Below, piece after piece: positions 44,105-54,870 of a stretch of DNA of 64,000 nucleotides. The notes under the pieces are model-generated. The model made no database searches, was not told the DNA's origin, and saw only the letters and a list, made by a program, of their open reading frames with translations. The stretch covers positions 30,006,769 to 30,070,768 of the forward strand of contig CM068588.1 of NCBI GenBank assembly GCA_035048485.1. Direction: 5' to 3'. The DNA is from Pteria penguin (Eukaryota; Mollusca; Bivalvia; Pterioida; Pteriidae). Position 1 is the first letter of the stretch. Every line of letters begins with the position of its first letter. The position numbers and the translations under genes were made by a program.

Positions 44105-45020
44105 AAGCTTGGTCCTTATTTAATTTCTAACTGAAGAATTGCTTTGCTTGAATGACAGCTAGGTTGTGCTGGATTTTAAACAGCAGCTCTGTAATGATTC
44201 CCATCTTAGAGAGTGGACCAAATTGGTAAAGCTGCTTGAATTCATGTCCCAGTAGTTTCTTGTAGTAAATTGCGCTGCTCTTTGTTGGATTTTCTCTGGT
44301 ATATATATATATATATGTCCACTGGTATGAGGAACCCATATAGGCAGCTTCCCCAGGGTTAGATGATGATAGATTAATATGCTTTAGCACATGGTGATGT
44401 TATACACTCTCTTAGATTTTGCTTGAGGAAAGTAAAGTTCTATTTGATTTTGCTGTGATGGCATCTAAATATTTGTTCCACTTCATGTTGTTGCTATTTA
44501 TTAGTCCAGGTATTTGTTATGAGTCCACCACTTCTAGCTGATGGTTGTGTTGCATGTAGATTGAACAGATGGTCATTTATTTTGAAGCCACCTGTAAGGC
44601 TGTATGACAACACATTTCTCTGGATGAAAGGGCATCTGTCACTCTTTTTCCCACTTCTTAAGTGCTGCAAGGTCTTTTTACAAACTGGTGATATCTTCTA
44701 TGCTGTTGATTGTACAATACAAAAGGCAATAATCCACAAGCAGTTGTGTCTCTGACTTGGTAATTTTGGAAATCTTTGATGAATGAGAGTAGAAGCAATG
44801 GGCCAAGTACTGTTTCCTTTTGCCTCGTTGCCTGTTGATAAGGAAGCCCATTATTTATAGCATGGTGATACTCGAGTCCAGAAAGATATGGAATATTTTG
44901 GTCAGCACTGGGAAAATCTGCTCTGCGTATTCATGCAGAAGTCCGGAATTGAATTTCATCAAGTCCATTAGCTTTATCTGAGTAGCTTGTAAACTCCCTC
45001 TGGGCTAAGTTGGATCTAAG
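44105..45020 (-). pseudogene. Degenerate non-LTR retrotransposon (LINE) reverse-transcriptase fragment
   Basis: The minus strand holds, in order, KANGLDEIQF (finger-region block), TVLGPLLLL followed by FIKDF (G-x-x-L-G-P-L-L-F block), LFVDYCLLY (the F-x-D-D catalytic block, with the second Asp replaced by Tyr), DLAALKKWEKE, NSNNMKWNKYLDAITAKSNR, and a 3' block LPIWVPHTSGH then EKIQQRAAQF, ending NLVHSLRWESLQ. These are typical of CR1/L2/Jockey-type elements. Several stops, at least two frame changes, an internal deletion between the first two blocks, and a small TA microsatellite near 44,300 show it is dead. No endonuclease domain was found. Confidence 0.75.
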
Positions 45021-45291
45021 GCCAAGGCCTGGGTAAGGGCTTGCACCTTTGTTTGGCACTGGTGTATTAACTTCCTATGTGTAGGCCGAATGGAATTGCT
45101 GGTTAAGTACTTCCGCTTTCGATTCCATGTGATTGTAAAGGAGTCAACGACTTTTCCTCAGTATTGCCACTTCTTGTGAATCATGGTCTCCTAACTCTGA
45201 TCTATCATTACCGTTAGGCCAGGATGATGATTGTGCTCTCATTTGAACTTGGTGATAATGTCGCTTTGGTATGAGTGCAACCCTGCAAGTC

Positions 45292-45682
45292 TTCAGGTCT
45301 GGCGGATTCAGAGGGGGCGGAAGGGACGTTCGTCCCTCCCTCCTAAAACTGAGAGACAGACTATCATGCATGTATGTATAAATGTTTATGCGACAGACTA
45401 ATATGAAACCGATGATCGTATGTCTACACGACTCTCAGGGTCATTTCGGCTAGCTTTAGACTTCAACCCAATCTCTACCAAGGAATGGTAAAGACATGAA
45501 TGACATCACAAAACCTTCGATTACACGGCGGCAGTGATACTAAATTTGTACGGTGAAATTGCGTAGTTTTTAAGCCCTAAAACTGTCAAATTACAAGAGC
45601 TCCGTCCTGGACCTGCAGAGGACCTCAAGAATTCTCGCTGACTCCCCTACCCTAACTCCAAATCCTGCATCCGCCCCTGCAG
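45292..45682. mobile_element. Diverged hAT-like element
   Basis: The left end caggtctggcggattcagag and right end gcatccgcccctgcag are imperfect inverted ends of the CAGNGGCGGA type around ~360 bp of non-coding sequence. No target duplication was recognised. Confidence 0.5.
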
Positions 45683-45689
45683 ATTAATC

Positions 45690-47615
45690 CAGATCTCATC
45701 ATTCTGATGATTCTCAGCCGTTCCAGTGGTTTTTTATCTCAGTTGGTCTAATCTGAGAGCCATTGCAGACCATGTGTGTGCTACCCCTATATTGGATAGA
45801 ATTATCTGATAATGTGATAATTGTTACCATTATTCTATGTGATAACTTTTGTGAATGCTATGATACGGTTCCAGTTTATTTTATCACGGGGATAGATTTC
45901 TTACCCGTAACTATGTAATTCAAAGCAGAATGTAAAACCAAAATTGTAAAATGTTATAACGATTGTTCATGGAAATAAATAAATCTTATTATTTTAACTA
46001 TTATTTCTTTTGTAATAAGTATTTATGCTTACATTAAATGCCTTAAAAATAATCATCATTTCTCTGCAAAAGTTATATTCCCGTTTCGGATCGCATATAG
46101 TCGAAAAGCATGAAGATCGAATTCAACATTTTTATTTAAGCGCGGCCATACGCGTGTTGTAAGTGAGCAGATATTCATATGAAAATTCAAACTTCTTTAG
46201 AGCCATATATGTACATGCATAAACTAATTTGATTGACATGCCAAACTTTTGTCAGATCTCAATTTATATTATCACTTTCAGAAATTACAACATGTGTGAA
46301 TTTATGAATAGAGAGGCAAGATGTTTATCAGTAAAACGGATAAGCTAAGTAGCGGGTGTCGATCACAGCCCGTGGCGTGTCGGTGTTTAGGCCGGAAAGG
46401 AAATATTACGTACTTGGCTTTACTTGCAAAGTAGTTTATAATAAAACCATGCTCTTACTTTAAGTTTAGTTGAATATTCGAGATCATGGTGTCGTTAGCA
46501 ATATGTGTTCAAATATGAAGTAGGCAATCATGAATTACTGGGGGTTTGAATCATGTTCGTATGACAAGAATGTTCAAGAGTGTAGTCCGCATCGGATGTC
46601 CCTGTTATGTGATTGAAATTGATAAAGCCCGGATTTCGAAAAAGCTACGAGTATTGTACTTGTCGCTGGTATACTTTGATTACCAAATTTCATCAGAATC
46701 CCCCAAGGGTTTAGGAGGAGTTGTGAAGACAAGATAAGTGGGTCAGAAGGACAGACGGACGACATCGGTATAGCATAATACGCCCAAATTTTATGTGGGC
46801 GTATAAAAAGTATGTGAACAGTCAAGGAATGAAAGATCTTTGTGATTCAGTCATTATTTACTCTATTGATACCATGTAGGGACTGCAAAGTCCTAGTCAC
46901 AAGATGGTCAAATATAAGCTTGAAGGTCACACGTTTGTTAACAGCAACCTTAGATTTATTATCAGTGTGAAATACTTGTGTGGTGTCTCTATGTTTAGGG
47001 GATTTGTGTCGGATGTCCAGCCAAGCAGGAGACATTTTAAAGACAAATTGTTGGAAGCACCGCCGTGGTGACAATGTGCTAATCACCTTCGAATTCTATT
47101 TTTATTTATCATTATTTTAGATTATGTATTCATCGTTCAAGATTAGATTTATTTATTTATCTTTATTTTTTTATGAAACAGAAAAAGATAAGGGATTTAA
47201 TACGAATATTTATCATGTTCATGTTTAATGATCACTTAATACTTTCAAGCAATCCGGACATTGGAAAGATTATTCTAAAGCGATTCCCTATCTAATGCAT
47301 ATCCGTCTTCCTTTGAGTGAGGCAATATAAATTGCGACTCTTTGTCACGGTATACGTTACCACACAAATGCTAACTCACGACTTCGATAGTGCCCCTTAC
47401 ATGAAATGTACATGTAATTAAAACTGATTATGCCATGTGACAACTAGGTGCCGCAACCATATAATGGAAATAATCTCGGAATCGCCAAAAGTGATACAAA
47501 AACAAACAAAAATAAATGAGTGCCAATTTATCAGAAGATCTAGAACACTGTAAAGCAATAAAAGTAGATGATCATGAATTTAATGTGATTTTTACCAAGG
47601 CGTATTAAAGAATGA
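45690..47615. other. Non-coding stretch upstream of the TMEM229B-like exon
   Basis: Near 46,740-46,805, gacagacggacgacatcggt and acgcccaaattttatgtggg then cgtataaaaa form the end of another dispersed repeat; a related start lies near 25,625-25,655. A 5' non-coding exon of the TMEM229B-like gene is expected somewhere here but not identified. Confidence 0.45.
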
Positions 47616-47627
47616 TTGATGTTTCAG
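47616..47627 (+). promoter_or_regulatory. Possible 3' splice site directly before the TMEM229B-like start codon
   Basis: TTGATGTTTCAG ends immediately before ATG at 47628. If used, an upstream non-coding exon joins here and the alternative ATG at 47619 would lie in the intron. The motif fits an acceptor, but no matching donor was identified. Confidence 0.45.
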
Positions 47628-48110
47628 ATGTCAATAAAGAAAGTACTTGGCAGACCGCTGACAGCACTTGAACGTTTCTTCTTTTACGGCCTTCATGGAT
47701 TTTTTGACGAAATAATGTTCACCGCCATTTTTGATGCCATCTTTGAACCAGCAGGAAATAGACAACTGAAAGGCTACAGTACAATATTTTCTTTCTTCAT
47801 TTATGGCAGTTGCAGCTTTTTTGTCGAACAACAACTTTACCGGCCTCTCAAAAGACGAAATGTTCCTCAATATGTCCGAGTGTTGTGCTACGTCGTCATC
47901 TTGTATATATGGGAGTTTACTTCCGGTTTGATTCTCCGTCAGTTTGACGCATGCTCATGGGATTATAGCCATTACCGATTCAATTTTATGGGATTGATCA
48001 CTCTAGAGTACGCACCGGCGTGGACAGTCTTGTGTTTCTGGCAGGACATTGTATTTCAGTTTATACTAAGTCTAACGGTTAATTTTGATTCCACTGAAAA
48101 ACTTCATTGA
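47628..48110 (+). CDS. TMEM229B-like four-pass membrane protein
   Basis: This 160-residue protein belongs to the TMEM229 family, whose molecular function is not established. Four hydrophobic segments are visible at ~16-38, 51-70, 83-103 and 131-152. Family hallmarks shared with vertebrate TMEM229B are HGFFDEIMFTA (23-33), IYG (58-60), WEFTSGLILRQFDACSWDYS (95-114) and FMGLITLEYAPAW (120-132). Length is close to human TMEM229B (~167 residues). Two in-frame ATGs exist, at 47619 and 47628. The second is preferred because TTTCAG just before it looks like a splice acceptor, implying a 5' UTR intron; an in-frame TGA at 47613 bounds the frame. The upstream exon was not found. The coding region is intact with no internal intron. 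TMEM229A-like membership is the main alternative. Confidence 0.9.
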   Translation: MSIKKVLGRPLTALERFFFYGLHGFFDEIMFTAIFDAIFEPAGNRQLKGYSTIFSFFIYGSCSFFVEQQLYRPLKRRNVPQYVRVLCYVVILYIWEFTSGLILRQFDACSWDYSHYRFNFMGLITLEYAPAWTVLCFWQDIVFQFILSLTVNFDSTEKLH

Positions 48111-48922
48111 TGTTACTGAGGAGTAGGAATTAAACACAAATATTTAAGTAGATAGGAATAGACTCGTTTGCTTAGGTTTATATACATATAGAAGTTCTTT
48201 AATCCAGAATTATTGGATCAGGTTGACGCGTGATATTTGCTTGCAGAGTTTTGTTTGCTTGTTTGTTTTTGATATTTTGAAATGTTTTCCTAATGACGGT
48301 GTGGAGAAGAACATGGTCCTAGTGGTATATCAGTGTCGTATGTATTGTGTGAGACGTGATTTAAAAAATCTGCTCATCAGTGCATTGAACGAACAACTTT
48401 TGTTTTGGTTTGATTGTTTGCTCGAGGGATTTGCGGATTTGCGTCATTAGAAATGTTTTTATCTAGTATATTTTACTACAAAAGCCTGATCATGTACCAT
48501 GTTGGACGCTAAACAATCAGCACAATGCAATGCAATTTTCATGTAGCAGTGCTTACTCCCCTAACTACGTAGATCAAATGCAACTTATTCTATTGTCATT
48601 ACCTTAACTTTATAATGATAAAATGAGCACCAGTGAGATGTGTTCACCTGTAAATTAAAGGTTAGAAAATGACAACAACTTGACTGCATTCATCTTTTTT
48701 TTTTTTTTTTGTATTTTAGTACACAGTTGTAAAATTGAAGAATCACTTTCATTGCTAAGTCATGAATTGGTGTAATCTGCTTGCCTTTATTTTTAAAGAT
48801 TAATTTCTCAAGTCGCATTTCTTTTGTAAGTATACACATTTTAAAATGGAGTTCATATCAATGTTTACAACATATGTTCATGAAGATACTGCGATTATCA
48901 GTCATTCTATTATTACATCTTG

Positions 48923-48958
48923 TGTGTATGTGTGTGTGTGTGTGTAAGTGTGTGTGTG
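48923..48958. repeat. (GT)n microsatellite
   Basis: Interrupted GT array ~0.8 kb after the TMEM229B-like stop, possibly within its 3' UTR. Confidence 0.9.
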
Positions 48959-49315
48959 GAATTATCATATGTATGTATATAGTTTACATGTTCATATAGC
49001 GTAAAGTTGACGAACATGTGAAAGGCTGTCATTACTATGCAATATTTACAATTTATGATCACATTGTCTTTCTTTCTACATTAACGTTCAGATTCATCTA
49101 TATTTTGAATATTTACATTTTTAAGCTCAACTGAGGCGTGAGCTTTCGTAAGCTTTTATGATCAAAAGTTGTCACCTGTTCTTCGTCTGACTGCATGTCC
49201 GTGAACGTTTTCACCCAATCACCCACCATATGCATTCATTCATGTTTTCAGCTTCGCACAAATTATTGTTGGTGTAACATGGAGGACTATGGCCATTTAG
49301 AGTCCCAAAGTGGGA

Positions 49316-49597
49316 TTGAATTATTGATTGATTGATTATTGTTTACGTCACTCCACGGTTTTTTCACGTATATGGTGACGGCATCTGCCTGATGCATTGC
49401 ATGGAAATTTCTACCTTTGCAACGGACCCACCCGAAGCAGCGAGGGATCTTGTACGTGCCACGCCTACCGTGACACAGGACCTCGGTTTTTACTGTCTCA
49501 TCCGAAAGACAGAACACCGGTGTGCTCAGGGCGGAAATGGAACCCGGAACCTCTAGGTCACGAGTCGAACACCTCATCCACTAGGCCACACCGGCTT
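49316..49597 (-). mobile_element. tRNA-derived SINE (family 1)
   Basis: Same family and orientation as the copy at 7.5 kb, with an (ATCA)n tail at the left and an AAGCCGGTGTGGCC head at the right. Near-identical direct repeats cccaaagtggga (49,304-49,315) and cctaaagtggga (49,598-49,609) are the target duplication with one mismatch. It lies ~1.2 kb after the TMEM229B-like stop. Confidence 0.88.
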
Positions 49598-50754
49598 CCT
49601 AAAGTGGGAAGAAGGGGGTTAATCTGAGAAATAATTCATTTCAAAATCTACAAACCTCGATGACGCTTTTTATTTTCATGTACACAGCTGATATGTTATA
49701 TCAAGTTTGATTAACGGAAGATCATTTTGTTACATTTGCCTGCCTCTTAGGTTTAACATATGTTTTCATATTGATATATCTGTGTAAAATTAGCATGGTC
49801 ATTAAATAAGATTCTTCTTTGTTATACAGCATTATTGACGTTCTATTTTTGTTTTGAAATTATTTTTACGTTTCTATTATCTAGAAGTAACAATTTACAT
49901 TGAAATGCTCATTACGTGGTATTTTCTATTTTAATTTGTAGTGCGCAATTAATATCTTCACATATTTGTTTTTTACTAATATGAGATAGCGATATATAAA
50001 TAGCTGTCTATTTTTCATTCCAGTGAGTTGTTTGAAATGACGATGCATTTATAATATTTAGTGTGAAATTCACGCATCTGTATTTCATTACTGATCTGAT
50101 CATTAAATATGAATCTTTCCTTTGTGTGTGTGTTTTTTTTTTAAATTAAAATCCTTAATTGTTTTAGCTCAACAAAGACAAAGGCTTAAGTAGGTTAGTG
50201 TCTTTACACGCAGTCCGTCGTCCGTCCTTGTGTATGTGTAATGATATAATTTATGTACATAACTGCAATTGTAAATTGTCAACCATGATAGCCGCCAAAT
50301 TTCTTTGACGTATTTTTGACTTCGCAACTACTGTATGGAATGTCACCAAGCATTATAGGAAGCAGGTACTCATGGTTGGTTCTCTAACAGTTTTGTGGGC
50401 TTTTTTCGAATCGATCTGTCAACCAAGATGACCGCCAAAGTGTCTGATTGGCTGAAATATTTTCGGCGTTTTCTCGCAACGGCTGCATTGAACTTCGCTT
50501 AACTTCAAGCAAGTGCTCACGGTCTATTACCAAATCTTTTCCTTTTTGACCCAATCCGTCAAACAAAAATAACTGCCAAGAGTTCTAATTGTCTGAAACA
50601 TTTTGGACTTTTTTGGCAAGTTTCCAATGTTCTTTACCATGTTTATATTTTTCGGCTTGATTCGTCAACCAAGATGGCCACCAATGGCTCAGATTGGTTA
50701 AAATATTTCTGACCCCTCTACATAAAGACAAAAAAGGTAATGGTCAATAATATT

Positions 50755-51500
50755 TAAAGAGTAGGGAAAATAAGTGGGGTGGCGCATAAAAATACACAAG
50801 GTAAAGTCAATACAATATATAGAGTAAGGAAAATAGATGGGGTGGTGCATAAAGACACACATGTTATTGGCCAGTAACATATCCAAAGTAAGGGAAAATA
50901 AGTGGGGTGGTGCACAAAGACACACAAAGTATAAGTCAAAAGCATATCCAAAGTAAGGGAAAATAAGTGGGGTGGTGCACAAAGACGCACAAGGTGTAGA
51001 CCAAAAACATTTCCAGAGAAGGGAAAATAGGTGGGGTGGTGCATAAAGACACACAAGGTATAAGTCAAAAGCATATCCAAGTAAGGGAAGATAAGTGGAG
51101 TGGTGCATAAAGACGCACAAGTGTAAGCCAAAACATCCAAAGTAAGGGAAAATAGGTGGGATGGTGCATAAAAAAACACAAGGTAATGGTCAATAATATA
51201 TCCAGAGTAAGGAAAATAGGTGGGGTGGTGTTTAATACGCACCAAGTAGTGGCGAATGCCATATATAGAGTAGGAAAAATAGGAATGGTGGTGCATAAAG
51301 ACACACAAGGTAGTAGCCAATCCCATATCCAGAGTATGGAAAATAGGTGGGATAGTGCAAACAGACACACAAGGAACTGGCCAAAATGTCATATCCAGAG
51401 TAGGGAAAATAGGTGGGATAGTGCAAACAGAGACACAAGGAACCGGCCAAAATGCCATATCCAGAGTAGGGAAAATAGGAGAGGTGATGCATTTAGACAC
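50755..51500. repeat. ~63-bp minisatellite, about 12 copies
   Basis: Units contain ggaaaataagtggggtggtg, cataaagacacacaaggt and catatccagagta. Copies vary from ~58 to ~64 bp. A 257-codon minus-strand ORF spans it, but it is made of the repeat itself. Confidence 0.9.
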
Positions 51501-52149
51501 ACAACGTAGTGACCAAATCCGAAGCATGTGAAATAAGTGAGATTTGAAAAAAAATCAGATATCTGTAAATATAAGACTTTGGCCTTGTTTTGATTGAAAA
51601 TCAGTATTGTTGCCCATATGCCTTTGATTTTATTTTTTCTGGAGAAAGCAAGGCAAATTAACTAAGTATTGTATATGCTCATTTCTGTGGCTTACATCTT
51701 TATTTGATATTGTTAAAATGCGCATTGTTTTTAATGCAGCAATAACTCTTCATTCGTTTGGTCCCATTATTCTTTGGCTTCTGTTATCGTCGATGAAGTT
51801 TTCATATAACGCTTTGTGTATGTCATTCGCTGTCTGGTGAAAGATGAAGAAGGAATAATTCACAATGCAATCGAGACACTACATCTTTCTGTATTGTATA
51901 CTTCATAAAAGCTGTTCGATAGCTGAATGACCATTATGTATATGCCGTATACAGGTAGAAACTGTACTTTAATCTCTCTATGAGTACAGAATGCGAGTAA
52001 TGCGGACAAACATGAAAACAGACATTCTGTGGGATATATATTTTTTCTGCTATTCATCTAAGGTCTTCTTATCAAGACAATTTTAGTGATAAATGACTGA
52101 TCCATGATATTGAAAAAGGGGAGGGAGATGGGTAAACTTCTACCACATG

Positions 52150-52207
<58 letters not shown>
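52150..52207. repeat. (AAT)n microsatellite
   Basis: About 19 aat units followed by four gat units. Confidence 0.97.
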
Positions 52208-52208
<1 letters not shown>

Positions 52209-52513
52209 GATGATGATGATGATAACAGTAAGAATAATTTTATATCAAAATTTTATAGAGTACCAAATTATGATAGGCATTGTGTAAAACGATGAATTGA
52301 ATAGTCTAAATAGCCAGAGAATATATAATTCTATATCACCTTTAAAACTATATTCTTAGAGTTACTCTACATTTCAGATGCGAGGCGAAAGCCGAGTCTA
52401 CTACGTGTACATGTATCACGCCGGTATCACCCCTTCAGGTGACCCCATAACGAATTATTCCACCGATGATCTACTAATACTTGTTAGACCTTGAGCTGCC
52501 ATATACCCCTGTT

Positions 52514-52540
52514 CCCCCCCCCCCCCCCCCGGGGGGGGGG
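52514..52540. repeat. Poly-C/poly-G junction
   Basis: A long run of C is followed directly by about ten G, self-complementary, 50 bp before the large palindrome. Confidence 0.9.
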
Positions 52541-53368
52541 ATTTTCGAGGGTATACTTTTCTGAAAGTTTATTAAAATGCTACAAAATGAGCCATGTTTG
52601 CACTCTGGCCGTTGGGGCTTTACTGAGTTATGGGGCAAAAACATAAGATTTTTATCAAAAATCGCTGAAAATTGGAAACTTTGAATAAAATGTAAACAAT
52701 TCGATAAATTAAAAAAAAAAACGTGTAATCTGATAGATCTTGATATGATCTATCAAATAAAAAAGGTTTCAGTATATCATGTATCAAACATTTTTTTTTT
52801 TGGTTAAATGTGCTATTTTTGCAAAATTAATATATTTTTTTTCTTATTTTATTCCACTTCGTCTATCCGGCTTAGTGTAGGTCCAAATATTTGTTTTAAT
52901 GCTTATGAAATGACAAAACAATGTCTAATCTATTTAATGATATGCCATTACCCAATAATGAATTATCGAAAAGGGATAATTAAAAATATTTTCCATTAAA
53001 ATGATGACGATTATGAAAATCGCTGAAAATTGGAAATTTTGAATAAAATGTAAACAACTCAATAAATTCATGAAAAAAACATGTAATCTTATAGATTTTT
53101 ATACGATCTTTCCAATAAAAGAGGTTTCAGTACCATATCATGCATGAAAAATGTGATTTTTTGGGGTTAAATGTGCTATTTTTGCAAAATTAATAGATTT
53201 TTTCCCTTATTTTATTCCATTTCGTCTATTCGGCTTAGTGTAGATCCAAATATTTGTTTTAATGGTTATAGAATGATAAAACAATGTTTAATCTATCTAT
53301 TGATATGCCATTTACCCAATCATAAATTTTTGAAAAGGGATATTTAAAAATATTTTCCATTAAAGTGA

Positions 53369-53631
53369 AGCCGGCGTGGCCTAGTGGTATCGCATCGGAC
53401 TCCTGATCGGGAGGCCGGGGTTCGAGTCCCGCTCTGGTCATGCCGGTGTCATGAGACAGTAAAAACCGAGGCCCCGTGTCGTGGTATGCATGGCACGTTA
53501 AAGATCCCTCACTGCTTCGGGTGGGTCCGTTGCAAAGGTCAAAATTTGTATGCCCCGAATCAGGCAGATGCCGTCACCATATACGTGAAATATTCGTGGT
53601 GTGACGTTAAACAAAAATCAATCAACCAATC
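53369..53631 (+). mobile_element. tRNA-derived SINE (family 1) nested in a palindrome arm
   Basis: Plus-strand copy with A-box TGGCCTAGTGGTA, B-box GGTTCGAGTCC and an ATCAATCAACCAATC tail. The 10-bp target duplication attaaagtga lies at 53,359-53,368 and 53,632-53,641. The opposite palindrome arm (near 55,455) carries the same surrounding sequence without the SINE, which confirms the boundaries. Confidence 0.93.
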
Positions 53632-53850
53632 ATTAAAGTGATGCCGATTATGAAAATCGCTGAAAATGGGAAAATCTTTATAAATCATTTATGCTTTATC
53701 ATTTATGAGTTTTAAATGCATCATGTTATAGGAATTTCTATGCACTTTGCAAATACACAATTTGAAAGACACCCCATCCATCCTCTACCGTTAAGTAAGG
53801 TAGGACTTGCATTGTTTATTTTAATAATACATTGCATTAAGAGGTGGGTA

Positions 53851-54440
53851 GTCTTACAGAAGCTGGTTTTGAAAAGATAAAAGACGTGGCAAGCAAAAGA
53901 CTGAAGTATGATTACGTTAAAGATAGATTAGAGCATATTTCCTTAAATATTTCAGACAAATGAGACCCTACAAAACATGGTACTCATCGGAAATACGTCA
54001 CAAATATAAGCAGGGTAGAAAAATATCAACTTCTTCTTCATATGATGAGAGCACTCCTAGTACCTCAAAGCCACAAAGACCCTCATCTCCTGCCACTTTG
54101 TTATTTCCAGCTAACAAATGCCTCTTCTGTGACAAGGAAACAATAAAGGAGAAGGGTACTAAACAAAAACTTACCAAATGTGTAACAAAATGCGCTAAAG
54201 AGTCTATCAAAGCCGCAATTGCCAATAAATGTGACCATCAGCTTTTGTGTAAAGTTTTGAACTAAGATCTTCTTGCAAGGGAAGCATTATATCACAATGC
54301 TTGTCGACGAAAGCATATATGAAGTGATACTAGCCATGTGTATCACACAGATTCTGAAGCATATAAGTCTGATGCTGCCCACAGAAACGCATTTGGTTTA
54401 ATATGTAATTACATTAGGGAGCATGTGACATGGTTTAAAA
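53851..54440 (+). pseudogene. Broken ORF of a repeat-associated cysteine-containing protein (left palindrome arm)
   Basis: A decayed reading frame begins with SLTEAGFEKIKD, VASKRLKYD and a THRKYVTNISRVEK segment. After a frameshift near 54,010-54,030 in an A-rich stretch it continues with CLFCDKET and TKCVTKC. After an in-frame TAA (~54,263) and a TGA it continues with DLLAREALYHNACRRKH and AHRNAFGLICNYIREHVTW. The ordered blocks (helical start, CxxC pair, D-L-x-A-x-E-x-x-Y-H-x-x-C) resemble an uncharacterised protein family common in bivalve and cnidarian genomes, known to me only as multi-copy, transposon-linked ORFs. It is not functional here. An inverted copy lies at 54,432-54,870. Confidence 0.7.
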
Positions 54441-54870
54441 CTTTACACAAAAGCTGATCGTCACATTTATTGGCAACTGTGGCTTTGATAGACGCATTTT
54501 GTTACACATTTGGTAAGTGTTTGTTTAGTACCCTTCACCTTTATTGTTTCCTTGTCACAGAAAAGGCATTTGTTAGCTTGAAATAACAAAGTGGCAGGAG
54601 ATGAGGGTCTTTGTGGCTTTGAGGTATTAGGAGTGCTCGCATGCATCATATGAAGCAGAAGTTGATTTTTTTTTCTACCCTGCTTATATTTGTGAAGTAT
54701 TTCCTATGAGTACCATGTTTTGAAGGGTCTAATGTGTCTAGAATATTTAAATAAATATGTTCTAATCTATCTTTAACGGAATCATACTTCAGTCTTTTGC
54801 TTGCCACGTCCTTTATCTTTTCAAAACCAGCTTCTGTGAGACTACACATCTCTTAATGCAATGTATTATT
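54432..54870 (-). pseudogene. Inverted second copy of the cysteine-containing ORF (right palindrome arm)
   Basis: On the minus strand the same blocks recur: SLTEAGFEKIKD, VASKRLKYDS and ILDTLDPSKHGTHRKY, then, after a frameshift in a poly-A run near 54,665, CLFCDKET and TKCVTKC. The copy stops before the DLLAREALYH block, which lies in the loop between the arms. Both copies break at the same homopolymer, so the frameshift probably predates the duplication or the site is unstable. Confidence 0.7.

Noticed and set aside
50698..51527. 257- and 140-codon minus-strand ORFs rich in HPTYFPY
   Set aside because: Made wholly of the ~63-bp minisatellite, with several overlapping frames equally open.
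53369..53440. Possible tRNA gene with A- and B-boxes
   Set aside because: SINE head. The whole 263-bp unit is bounded by target duplications and absent from the other palindrome arm.
53959..54265. 101-codon plus-strand ORF as an intact gene
   Set aside because: It is only the middle block of a larger decayed frame with frameshifts and stops, and has an inverted twin. Treated as pseudogene.
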